NCBI GenBank assembly: GCA_934086775.1
Contig: CAKOIJ010000003.1
Location: 1-57,098, forward strand
Length of the DNA stretch: 57,098 bases
Source of the DNA: an uncultured Bacilli bacterium
Lineage (GTDB): Bacteria; Bacillota_I; Bacilli_A; RF39; UBA660
Reading direction: 5' to 3'
Both the position numbers and the translations under genes were made by a program. The stretch's first letter is position 1. Each line of letters opens with the position of its first letter. A model generated the notes under the pieces. That model had not been told where the DNA came from and searched no databases. It saw nothing but the letters and a program-made list of their open reading frames with translations. Positions 8,490 to 15,467 of this stretch are shown piece after piece.

Positions 8490-9615
8490 ACTTGTTCCTC
8501 CTTAATGAAATTAAAGATATACTTACTAATATTACTGATATTATTATAAGACTTATTATATCAGTAAAATATCTGCTATAACTTTCATAATAATACAAGG
8601 AGTAAAATCCATCGGTTATTAACCCAGTTGGGTTTATTTTATTAATAAAAGGTAAACTTTTATCAACTAGATATTTCATTGTAATTCCATACATGCCTGC
8701 AAAGAAACAAGATATCATTGTAAAGGCTATTAAAATACCTGTTTTTGTGTTTTCACTTACTTTAAAGCTTGCTATAAATGTTCCAATAGATAAGCCACAT
8801 AAACTTCCTACTAATAAAAGTAAAATTATATAATTGTTATGTGTACCAAAGTCTACTTTAAGAATAAATAATGAATATAAATAAACTATTATAAGTCCAA
8901 GTACTTGTACTAAATATGAAGCCAGTAAATTACTTAATATTAACTTATTTTTAGATAGTTTACTTACACTAGTTCTTTTACCTACTGAAGATATATTTGC
9001 ACTGTGTTTATTAGACAAAAACATAGATATGAGTCCTCCATACAAACTAGTCATTGCTAAAAGTGTATAGTATTCTATATTTGTATAACTTAAATTCTTA
9101 CTAGATATATCCTTTATTTTAATATCATTTTCTACTTCATTCACTATAGAATTTATAGTATTAATATCAACATTCTTATTTATTAATTTTTGATATATAG
9201 TAATTTTATTTGTTATTCTTTCAACTATTACTTTTAATACAGTTTCATTTATACCACTGTTATTAACATAAATAGTTGGTTTATTATCTTTTAAAATAAG
9301 ATATCCTACTACATTACTTTCTTCAAGTAATTTTTTTGCTTCTTCTATGGAAACATACTTTATATTGAATAATCTTTCATCATTATTAGGATTACCTAAA
9401 GTTTCGAAAGTTTTTTTATACATTAAATTATTATTGAATTCTTCATTTTCTACAATAGCTATATCAAAAGTACTTAAAGTTTCCTTTTTTTCTATATTAG
9501 AAAATGCCAGTTTAAATAAAGTTCCTAATATAATAGGAAATATAAATGACCAAAAAAGTAAAGATTTATTCTTTAATAAAATTTTTAACGAATATTTAAA
9601 GTTATGTATAAACAT
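8476..9615 (-). CDS. ABC-2 type transporter permease (first subunit)
   Basis: A 379-residue permease with the same plan as its downstream neighbour: N-terminal membrane helix, an outside domain of about 150 residues, and a C-terminal block of about five membrane helices containing GLSIGTFIASF and the ABC-2 signature region near GITMKYLVDKSLPF. It starts at ATG 9615, sharing one base with the ATPase stop (TAATG), so the two are translationally coupled. It forms a heterodimeric export channel with the next gene, energised by the adjacent ATPase. Substrate not predictable. Confidence 0.87.
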   Translation of the reverse strand: MFIHNFKYSLKILLKNKSLLFWSFIFPIILGTLFKLAFSNIEKKETLSTFDIAIVENEEFNNNLMYKKTFETLGNPNNDERLFNIKYVSIEEAKKLLEESNVVGYLILKDNKPTIYVNNSGINETVLKVIVERITNKITIYQKLINKNVDINTINSIVNEVENDIKIKDISSKNLSYTNIEYYTLLAMTSLYGGLISMFLSNKHSANISSVGKRTSVSKLSKNKLILSNLLASYLVQVLGLIIVYLYSLFILKVDFGTHNNYIILLLLVGSLCGLSIGTFIASFKVSENTKTGILIAFTMISCFFAGMYGITMKYLVDKSLPFINKINPTGLITDGFYSLYYYESYSRYFTDIISLIIISVILVSISLISLRRNKYDSI

Positions 9616-10547
9616 TAATCTCTTAATTCCTTTCCTGTAAGTTCTAGAAATACATCATTAAGAGTTGGTCTTTCTGAAAATATCTTCTCATATTCAAAAT
9701 TATTATCTTTTAAAAATTCTATTAAATTAGTTAAGTTGTTTTTACCTTTCTTATAAAGTATTTGAAGATTTGATTCATATTTATTTACTTCTATTACGTT
9801 TTTAAGACTCTTTATCTTGTTAATTATTTCTTCATTTATATTTTTAGCTTCTACTGTAATTTTTTCTTCTATTTTAGTTAAACTTTTTAACTCATCACTG
9901 GTACCCTCTGCAATTATTTTACCCTTATCAAGGATAATAATTTTATCACAAAGTATTTCTGCCTCTTCCATATAATGTGTTGTATATATTATTGTTGCAC
10001 CTTCTTTAGCTAAAGATTTTACACTTTCAAGTATATTATTTCTACTTTGAGGATCTACTTGCACTGTTGGTTCATCTAAAAATATTAATTTTGGTTTGTG
10101 TGCAATACCACACGCTATGTTAAGTCTTCTAAGTAGTCCTCCTGATAATTGTTTAGGATAGAAATTTATAAAATCTTCTAAATGTACTAGTTCAATTGCT
10201 TCTTCTACATATTTTTTTCTTTTGTTTTTGTTTTCTATATAAAGGCCACAAAAATAATCTATATTATCTTTAACTGTTAACTCTTCAAAAACTGCAACTT
10301 CTTGAAAAATAACTCCTATTTTTTCTTTAATCTTATAATTAAAAGGTGTCATTTTTTCTCCAAAAAGTTTCACTTCTCCATCACATGTTAATAAAGATAA
10401 AATTCCATTTATTGTTGTACTTTTACCACTTCCATTAGGGCCTAGTAGGCCTAGTATTTCTCCTTTTTTTACACTAAAACTTATATTATCAACTGCAGTT
10501 AAATTTTTATATTTTTTTGTTAAATTTTTTACTTCTACTATATTCAT
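9615..10547 (-). CDS. ABC transporter ATP-binding protein (exporter, DrrA/CcmA-like)
   Basis: A 310-residue ATPase. Walker A is GPNGSGKST (about residues 36-44), the Q-loop is in IFQEVAVFEELT, the signature is LSGGLLRR and Walker B is LIFLDEPT, then an H-loop in YTTHYMEEAE. The 80 or so residues after the ATPase core are the extension usual in ABC-2 exporters of the drug or antibiotic resistance type. Its start overlaps the TetR gene by four bases (ATGA), giving one coupled operon. It drives the two permeases encoded just downstream. Confidence 0.94.
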   Translation of the reverse strand: MNIVEVKNLTKKYKNLTAVDNISFSVKKGEILGLLGPNGSGKSTTINGILSLLTCDGEVKLFGEKMTPFNYKIKEKIGVIFQEVAVFEELTVKDNIDYFCGLYIENKNKRKKYVEEAIELVHLEDFINFYPKQLSGGLLRRLNIACGIAHKPKLIFLDEPTVQVDPQSRNNILESVKSLAKEGATIIYTTHYMEEAEILCDKIIILDKGKIIAEGTSDELKSLTKIEEKITVEAKNINEEIINKIKSLKNVIEVNKYESNLQILYKKGKNNLTNLIEFLKDNNFEYEKIFSERPTLNDVFLELTGKELRD

Positions 10548-11116
10548 TTTTTACCATCCTTTTCTTCTAACATCAAAGCTTTGTATTCTACCATTAATAG
10601 ATTTTCTATCTCTTCTTCAGTAAAATTTACTGAGCCCATACTTACTAAAGAAGCAAGTCCATGAGTAAATATCCACATTTTAAGATGAAAGTCTTTTGCC
10701 TTTTCTTTTGTTAGACTAGTACTTTTCATTACTATTTCATTATAATTAGTAGATTCCTTATCATTTTCACTAATTATTTCGTTAGTTTTTTTTCCTCCTT
10801 CATACATATACATAAGCTTAAATAAATTATTTTCATACTTAGCAAAATTTATATAATTAATTCCAGTACTTAAGTATAATTTATCTTTAATTTTTATATC
10901 TTTTGTTAAATAATTATAAAAATAATTTTCTACTTTTTTAAAGAGATAAACATTAAGTTCGCTTGCATTTTTAAATTGATAATATATTGGTCTAATCGAG
11001 CAGTTTAATTCTTTAGCTATTTCTCTGTTACTAACTTTATTAAAACCTTTTTCTCTTGTTATTTTAAATGCTGCGTCTATTATCATTTCCTTAGTTATTT
11101 TAATATTTTTAGGCAT
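10544..11116 (-). CDS. TetR family transcriptional regulator
   Basis: A 190-residue TetR repressor. The N-terminal helix-turn-helix is at about residues 10-50 (segment SNREIAKELNCSIRPIYYQF); the rest is an all-helical ligand and dimer domain. First gene of the ABC exporter operon, so it most likely represses its own operon. A perfect 26-base palindrome sits directly over its promoter, about 20 bases upstream. The inducer is probably the exported compound. Start ATG 11116 follows GGAG. Confidence 0.92.
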   Translation of the reverse strand: MPKNIKITKEMIIDAAFKITREKGFNKVSNREIAKELNCSIRPIYYQFKNASELNVYLFKKVENYFYNYLTKDIKIKDKLYLSTGINYINFAKYENNLFKLMYMYEGGKKTNEIISENDKESTNYNEIVMKSTSLTKEKAKDFHLKMWIFTHGLASLVSMGSVNFTEEEIENLLMVEYKALMLEEKDGKK

Positions 11117-11133
11117 CTGTTACTCCTTTCATA

Positions 11134-11165
11134 AATATTGTATCATATGATACAATATTAGTAAA
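11134..11165 (-). promoter_or_regulatory. Promoter and palindromic operator of the TetR-ABC operon
   Basis: On the minus strand, TTTACT (-35, 11160-11165) and TACAAT (-10, 11137-11142) are 17 bases apart. A perfect 26-base palindrome (11134-11159, half-site ATGATACAATATT) covers the spacer and the -10 box. A TetR dimer bound here would block RNA polymerase, so autorepression is the simple reading. Confidence 0.85.
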
Positions 11166-11170
11166 GAAAA

Positions 11171-11863
11171 TTATTTATTAAGCATATTAATATATTTTTT
11201 TAATGTACTAGTCATATATTTTCTGGGAATAATTTTTCTTTTTGCTTTTTTATCAATATTATTTAAATATTCAGAATTCAGTTTAGTTTTAAATACTCTT
11301 TCATACTTAAAAAAAGCCTTTACTGGAACATATTTAAAATCAATCTTATTATAATATTTACTACTTAGAAATTTTTCTACTACATAAACTTTTCTTCTTA
11401 AGAATGAAAGAAGTTTTCTATATTCTTTTTCTTTCATATTTAAAAGTTTTACAAGTTTTTTTGCTTTAGTATTATTTTTTTTATGAGTTCTTAAACTAGG
11501 TAACCATTTAGCAAGCAGAGATGGATATTTACTAATTAAATCAAGCTTTAATCTATTTTTTATTAATTTTGTTATTTCTTTTTCTACGGGTGTATTTAAT
11601 CCTTCAAGTAGATAATCATACCTACCGAGTTCTCCAATAAATGGTAATAATTGCAAGGCTGTTTCTTCTTCGTTATTACATAAATATTTAAATATTGTTT
11701 TGAATACTCTTCTCTCTCCTTTTCCATTTCTTATATCTAAAATATATAATAAGTTAGCAAGTGCAAGATTTTTATTTTCATTAAATGCTAAATTAAAAGT
11801 ATTTATTATTTCACTTTTATTAACTTTGGAATTTAGATAAAAAAGTTTTATATTATATTTCAT
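11171..11863 (-). CDS. DUF2828 (TROVE/Ro60-related) protein, short form
   Basis: A 230-residue, very basic, all-helical protein. Segments such as RNGKGERRVF, FIGELGRYDYLL and SLLAKWLPSLRTHKK match the N-terminal repeat region of DUF2828, a family I recall as related to the RNA-binding TROVE module of Ro60. Full family members are around twice this length and carry a C-terminal von Willebrand A domain with a metal site; that half is absent here, and no remnant of it lies downstream. It starts at ATG 11863 behind GGAG; a candidate structured RNA occupies the leader. RNA binding is inference from the family. It may be a natural short form or a truncation. Confidence 0.6.
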   Translation of the reverse strand: MKYNIKLFYLNSKVNKSEIINTFNLAFNENKNLALANLLYILDIRNGKGERRVFKTIFKYLCNNEEETALQLLPFIGELGRYDYLLEGLNTPVEKEITKLIKNRLKLDLISKYPSLLAKWLPSLRTHKKNNTKAKKLVKLLNMKEKEYRKLLSFLRRKVYVVEKFLSSKYYNKIDFKYVPVKAFFKYERVFKTKLNSEYLNNIDKKAKRKIIPRKYMTSTLKKYINMLNK

Positions 11864-11880
11864 TAGTTTACTCCTATTAG

Positions 11881-11970
11881 TAAGGAAGTCACATAAGTGA
11901 CACAAGACTCTTCACTTAAAGTGAATAAGGCTTCTGAATACGACTATTGCTGGATGAGTCTTTTTCCTTA
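11881..11970 (-). ncRNA. Candidate structured RNA or cis-regulatory leader before the DUF2828 gene
   Basis: The 90 bases fold into nested stems with perfect pairing. The outer stem is TAAGGAA with TTCCTTA (11881-11887 with 11964-11970), and a GTCAC/GTGAC hairpin (11888-11901) stacks directly on it. An inner stem AAGACTC/GAGTCTT (11904-11910 with 11956-11962) encloses a TTCAC/GTGAA hairpin (11911-11925) and about 30 unpaired bases. The layout loosely recalls a tRNA acceptor plus T arm. In the minus direction its 3' side ends 10 bases before the GGAG of the DUF2828 gene. Alternative pairings exist (a second CCTTA in the loop). I do not recognise a known riboswitch class. Confidence 0.5.
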
Positions 11971-11993
11971 ATAACATTCTAACATAATTAAAT

Positions 11994-12018
11994 AAAAAAA
12001 GGTCTCTTTTATAGAGAC
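11994..12018 (-). terminator. Intrinsic terminator of the 12031-12396 gene
   Basis: GTCTCT/AGAGAC stem (12002-12007 with 12013-12018), 5-base loop, followed on the minus strand by C and a run of seven T. Confidence 0.75.
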
Positions 12019-12030
12019 AAACACACACTA

Positions 12031-12396
12031 CTAAATAGTGGTGTTGTAATTGGTGTATAAATAGTCGTTTATAATATCAATATCATGAATATTATTTTCT
12101 AGAAAATATGAAATTACTAAGTCCACATCACTTTCATTTAGACAAAATCCTGCTTTTTTAAGAAGATTATTTGTTTCTTCTTTATTAAGTTTAAGTGATA
12201 AACATAATCTAACAATTATGTTCTTTCTTGGTATATAATTATAACATTTTATTTTAGAAAATACTCTTCTATCTACACCAACTCTTTTATAAACTTCTGA
12301 ATTTTTTAATTTACTTCTTTTAATGTAATAAAATAATAAATTATTAAAATTCATAGCCCTATTTTGATTTAAATATTTTTCCACTTCTTCTTTCAT
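12031..12396 (-). CDS. Small helix-turn-helix protein
   Basis: A 121-residue protein with a Cro/XRE-like helix-turn-helix in the middle (about residues 25-80: KLKNSEVYKRVGVDRRVFSK, then a helix resembling KLNKEETNNLLKKAGF). It ends in an acidic, helical tail (ISYFLENNIHDIDIINDYLY). This arrangement is familiar from small regulators in gut Firmicutes accessory loci, but the partner is not known to me. It reads toward the DUF2828 gene yet is separated from it by a terminator, so it has its own transcript. DNA-binding regulation is likely; target unknown. Start ATG 12396 behind GGAGG. Confidence 0.65.
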   Translation of the reverse strand: MKEEVEKYLNQNRAMNFNNLLFYYIKRSKLKNSEVYKRVGVDRRVFSKIKCYNYIPRKNIIVRLCLSLKLNKEETNNLLKKAGFCLNESDVDLVISYFLENNIHDIDIINDYLYTNYNTTI

Positions 12397-12504
12397 GGCG
12401 CCTCCTATAAAGGTTTTGGTTATAGGTTAGCATATTTAAATCTACTTCTAATATAGCAAATAGTTCATAAAAAAACAAGTAGTAGTTTTTACATTTACAC
12501 ATGC

Positions 12505-12528
12505 TTTGTTAATTAAACTATTAACAAA
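12505..12528. repeat. Inverted repeat TTTGTTAAT/ATTAACAAA
   Basis: A 9-bp perfect inverted repeat with a 6-base centre in the divergent intergenic space. A related repeat (CTTGTTAATAA with TTATTAACAAG) lies at 13502-13539 on the other side of the next two genes. It could be an operator; it lacks a T-tract. Confidence 0.4.
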
Positions 12529-12563
12529 TCTTACTCACTATTTCCCGTTTCGTGATTTTTGAC

Positions 12564-12591
12564 TTGATATTTATTACAAAAATATTATAAT
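12564..12591 (+). promoter_or_regulatory. Promoter for the 12618 gene
   Basis: TTGATA (12564-12569), 16-base spacer and TATAAT (12586-12591), with GGTGA and ATG 12618 downstream. Confidence 0.6.
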
Positions 12592-12617
12592 TAATACAGA
12601 AAATTGTGGTGAAAATC

Positions 12618-13056
12618 ATGAAATACACAGCTGGTGAAATTGAAAAAATTAAAAAAACTTTAGAACAAGTTTGGGACAATGATCAAAGATATAGATCATC
12701 ATTCAATAGTGAAAAATTACTAAAAAAATATGGTGAAAATTTAAAGAAATTAAAACTAAAATATTTACCAGTTATCGAACAAACTGTTAAAAATGGTAAT
12801 ATGCGATTAAAAGATTATGCAATGTTTAAAGACAAAATTGAAATTGAGCAAAACAAGAACCAAATATATGGAAGTCAACTTGTTTGGAATAACGACAATG
12901 GCCAGTACGAATTATTACCTATTATGGAACCAGAAAGAAGTTGATGAATGAAGGAAAGCGGTTGGATTAGAACCGATGCAAGAAGTCCTTGCTAGGTATG
13001 GATTAGACTGGGAAGAGCTTAAACGAAGTAATACTATTAATAGTTACCCTATTTAA
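12618..13056 (+). pseudogene. DUF6624-like gene broken by a frameshift and a nonsense codon
   Basis: The open part (ATG 12618 to TGA at 12942-12944, about 108 residues) reads like DUF6624, with the characteristic EQNKNQIYGSQ and the following PIMEPE. The family continues with a VDERRKxVGL tail. That tail is present in another frame immediately after (VDE, then a TGA, then RKAVGLEPMQEVLARYGLD, to TAA 13054-13056), so one frame change near 12938 and one in-frame TGA at about 12948 separate it. The promoter and RBS remain. The truncated protein may still be made; the full product is not. Family function unknown. Adjacent genes are unrelated. Confidence 0.7.
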
Positions 13057-13075
13057 TTATTAGGTATGTACCCAT

Positions 13076-13102
13076 ACAAACATACACTTCTATCATAAGA
13101 TA
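13076..13102 (+). promoter_or_regulatory. SigK-like promoter for the spore coat gene
   Basis: AC (13076-13077), 16 bases, then CATAAGATA (13094-13102), matching the known mother-cell SigK pattern AC-N16-CATAnnnTA. It lies 24 bases before the start codon of a coat-protein gene, which makes the match meaningful. A TATAAT at 13101-13106 overlaps, but without a clear -35. Confidence 0.6.
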
Positions 13103-13126
13103 TAATTAGTAAAGGAGTGAAGTAAA

Positions 13127-13441
13127 GTGTACAAAGATGGTATGTATTCTAACTATGAAGTAGAAGCAAATAAGGAAAGTTACAAAGAAACAAAAACTAC
13201 AATGGAAACTGGCGGTTATGCTGCTACAAGTATGACTGGAATGGTTACTCCTCCAGTTTATGAATGTCCTAGAGAAAGAGTAATACATAGAGAAATAGTT
13301 CATGAGGTTCCTCATGTATGTCCAATTAATACTAGAATTATAAATCATCACATTTACAGACACACTTACAGCCCATGCTATACTTGTTGTGAGGAAAATG
13401 AAGTGTGTAATGTAAATGAAGGATGCTGTGGTAACTTTTAA
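13127..13441 (+). CDS. CotD-like spore coat protein
   Basis: A 104-residue protein with a polar N-terminus and a His/Cys/Pro-rich C-terminal half. Residues about 60-90 (HVCPINTRIINHHIYRHTYSP) resemble the CotD inner-coat family, where a proline and histidine-rich segment is followed by NHH and a Tyr-Pro turn; the tail has six Cys, suitable for coat cross-linking. GTG start at 13127 behind GGAGTGA. A SigK-like promoter fits late expression in the mother cell. The family assignment rests on motif resemblance in a short, low-complexity protein. Confidence 0.65.
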   Translation: MYKDGMYSNYEVEANKESYKETKTTMETGGYAATSMTGMVTPPVYECPRERVIHREIVHEVPHVCPINTRIINHHIYRHTYSPCYTCCEENEVCNVNEGCCGNF

Positions 13442-13467
13442 ATTGAGGAGAAATCCTCAATTTTTTT
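13441..13467 (+). terminator. Terminator of the coat gene
   Basis: 9-bp stem (13441-13449 with 13454-13462), GAAA tetraloop, followed by a T-run. Confidence 0.85.
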
Positions 13468-13501
13468 ATGTTTGTATATAGGTTATCCAATAGTTGATTG
13501 C

Positions 13502-13539
13502 CTTGTTAATAAAATTATAATTTAAAACTTATTAACAAG
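13502..13539. repeat. Inverted repeat CTTGTTAATAA/TTATTAACAAG
   Basis: Perfect 11-bp arms (13502-13512 and 13529-13539) with 16 bases between, in the gene-free stretch 13468-13703. The core TTGTTAAT/ATTAACAA is shared with the repeat at 12505-12528. No T-tract follows. Confidence 0.4.
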
Positions 13540-13703
13540 TTATATGAAATACATATTATAAGTTAGTTACTTAACTGATGAATTCTATAAGTACTATAGA
13601 CTTTTGATAAAAGATATTTAAAGAAAAATAGCTGATATTATGTGTTACAATCAGTTTTTTCTTTCTTTTTAATAAAAATCAAAAAATTATTATTTTCTAC
13701 TAT

Positions 13704-14291
13704 TCAGTTAACAATTCCTAATGATATTGATAGTATTCCTAAAACAATGTGACTTAAAGTTACACCACTTAAGTTATAATCTTTCCTATATAAATGATAC
13801 CAAACATATCCAATTATAAATGTTAATACACAAGTCAAAATATCTTTATAAATTATATGAACAAATGAATAGCACAAACTTGAAATAATTATCCACATCC
13901 ATTTTCTTTTACTACTTTGCTCGAAATAACCAAGTACTCCTCTATATAGAAATTCTTGTATAGGACAAGATACAAAGACATAGAAGATATAAAACAAAGT
14001 TGTTTCATTAGCAATATATTTATCAACATGAAACAATTTTAATATAATTATTATAGTGCAAAATAGTATAATTAAAGGTAAATTCCTTTTTATTGAGAGA
14101 ATAAAATTATTTTTAGTTAAACCTAATTCTTTATTAGAAATTTTAAATAATTTCATTAAAATATAAATTAATATTCCAATAATAGTTAATATATAAAATT
14201 TAATTTCAAATAAATAATTATTATTCATTATTAATATAGGTACCAAAATATAAGTTAATAATATTATTATAATAAATGTTTTGTTTTTCAC
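13704..14291 (-). CDS. CPBP family intramembrane metalloprotease (CAAX/Abi type)
   Basis: A membrane protein of about 195 residues with six or so hydrophobic segments. The family active site appears as QEFLYRG (the usual motif is EExxxR; here Gln replaces the first Glu), followed by SFVHIIYKD and a final VTLSHIVLG with the conserved His. Family members include bacteriocin-immunity and prenyl-protein-type proteases. I choose GTG 14291 because TAGGA lies just upstream and it avoids overlapping rlmD; an ATG at 14321 would overlap by 22 bases. Probably co-transcribed with rlmD. The Gln substitution may alter activity. Confidence 0.75.
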   Translation of the reverse strand: MKNKTFIIIILLTYILVPILIMNNNYLFEIKFYILTIIGILIYILMKLFKISNKELGLTKNNFILSIKRNLPLIILFCTIIIILKLFHVDKYIANETTLFYIFYVFVSCPIQEFLYRGVLGYFEQSSKRKWMWIIISSLCYSFVHIIYKDILTCVLTFIIGYVWYHLYRKDYNLSGVTLSHIVLGILSISLGIVN

Positions 14292-14299
14292 TATTATTC

Positions 14300-15394
14300 C
14301 TACTTTCTTTCTAATAAACATACACTTTCAACATGATAAGTACAAGGAAACATATCAAATAATTTTATACTTTTAAGTTTATAAAGTTCTTTTAAAGAAT
14401 TTAAATCTCTTGCAAGTGTTATTGGTTCACATGACATATAAACTATTTTTTCAGGCTTTAATTCTTTTATAACATTTATAGTTTTTTTATCCATTCCACT
14501 TCTTGGTGGATCCGTAATAATTAAATCTACTTTATCTTTTATATTCTTAATTTTGTCTTCTACTTTACCATGTATAAATTCCACATTAGATATTTTATTT
14601 AATTTTATATTTTCTAAAGCATTTAAGTGAGAATATTTATTTACTTCTATTCCAACTACTTTATTTGCTTTTTGGCTTGCCATTAAAGAAAGAGTACCTA
14701 CTCCACTATATAAATCTAGTATTAAATTAGAATTATCTATAATATGTTCCATATATTTAAATATTTCTTCTAATATGTAGGTATTTACTTGAAAGAAAGA
14801 ATTTATATCTATTTTAAATTTATATTCATTAACATTCATGATTAAAGAACTATTTTTATCAAATATAACTTCTTTACCATTAGTTCTTAATATTATTTCT
14901 TTATTATTAGATTTAATAGTTTTTATTTCATTATTTATTAAATCATTTGCTATTAGACACCTGTCTATAGGTATTATTTCATTAGTTTTTTCTTTCATAT
15001 AACCTATTATATTATCTTTATTATGGAGAGTTATTTTATTTCTATAATTATATCTTTTATTTGATGGTACTATATCTAAATCTATACTTATACCTGAATA
15101 TTTTAATAAAATATTTTTTACTTTATTTTTTTTAAATAATAATTCATTATCATAGGTTGTATGCTCTAGGTTACAACCACCACATATATAATAATATGGG
15201 CATTTATTACATATTCTTTCTTTTGAAGGAATAATTACTTCTTTTAATAAACCTATACTATAATTTTTCTTACTCTTTATAATATCAATGTCTACTTCTT
15301 CACCTGGAAGAGCATATTTAACAAATACTACCTTATTATCTACTCTAGTAATTCCCTCTCCTTCATGATTTAAACCTGTTATTAACACTTTCAT
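14300..15394 (-). CDS. rlmD: 23S rRNA (uracil-C5)-methyltransferase, RlmD/RumA family
   Basis: An SAM-dependent enzyme that makes 5-methyluridine in RNA, here most likely 23S rRNA. An N-terminal TRAM domain (residues 1-50) binds RNA; the iron-sulfur cysteines are in ICNKCPYYYICGGC. The methyltransferase core has the SAM loop LDLYSGVGTLSL, the ITDPPRSGMD motif and the catalytic Cys in YMSCEP. About 364 residues, slightly short for the family (around 400-450). ATG 15394 follows AGTGA; a GTG nine bases upstream is possible. The target uridine cannot be told from sequence (RlmCD-type enzymes in Firmicutes modify two sites). Confidence 0.88.
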   Translation of the reverse strand: MKVLITGLNHEGEGITRVDNKVVFVKYALPGEEVDIDIIKSKKNYSIGLLKEVIIPSKERICNKCPYYYICGGCNLEHTTYDNELLFKKNKVKNILLKYSGISIDLDIVPSNKRYNYRNKITLHNKDNIIGYMKEKTNEIIPIDRCLIANDLINNEIKTIKSNNKEIILRTNGKEVIFDKNSSLIMNVNEYKFKIDINSFFQVNTYILEEIFKYMEHIIDNSNLILDLYSGVGTLSLMASQKANKVVGIEVNKYSHLNALENIKLNKISNVEFIHGKVEDKIKNIKDKVDLIITDPPRSGMDKKTINVIKELKPEKIVYMSCEPITLARDLNSLKELYKLKSIKLFDMFPCTYHVESVCLLERK

Positions 15395-15406
15395 TTTTAT
15401 CACTTT

Positions 15407-15460
15407 CTTTCACTTATATTTAACATTATATCATAATAATTAAATATAATTAAGTGAAAG
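15407..15460. promoter_or_regulatory. Divergent intergenic region with 9-bp inverted repeat
   Basis: CTTTCACTT (15407-15415) and AAGTGAAAG (15452-15460) flank the divergent starts of rlmD and the symporter gene, with a TATAAT at 15445-15450 for the rightward gene. The arms overlap both ribosome binding sites, so the symmetry may simply reflect those. Confidence 0.3.
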
Positions 15461-15467
15461 GAGATTA

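Noticed and set aside
11881..11970. Known riboswitch class (preQ1, THF, c-di-GMP-II)
   Set aside because: The conserved motifs of those classes were not found; only the general fold is supported.
12505..12528. Rex-type redox operator (TTGTTAA-N4-TTAACAA)
   Set aside because: The arms match loosely but the gap is too long and no Rex-type target gene is adjacent.
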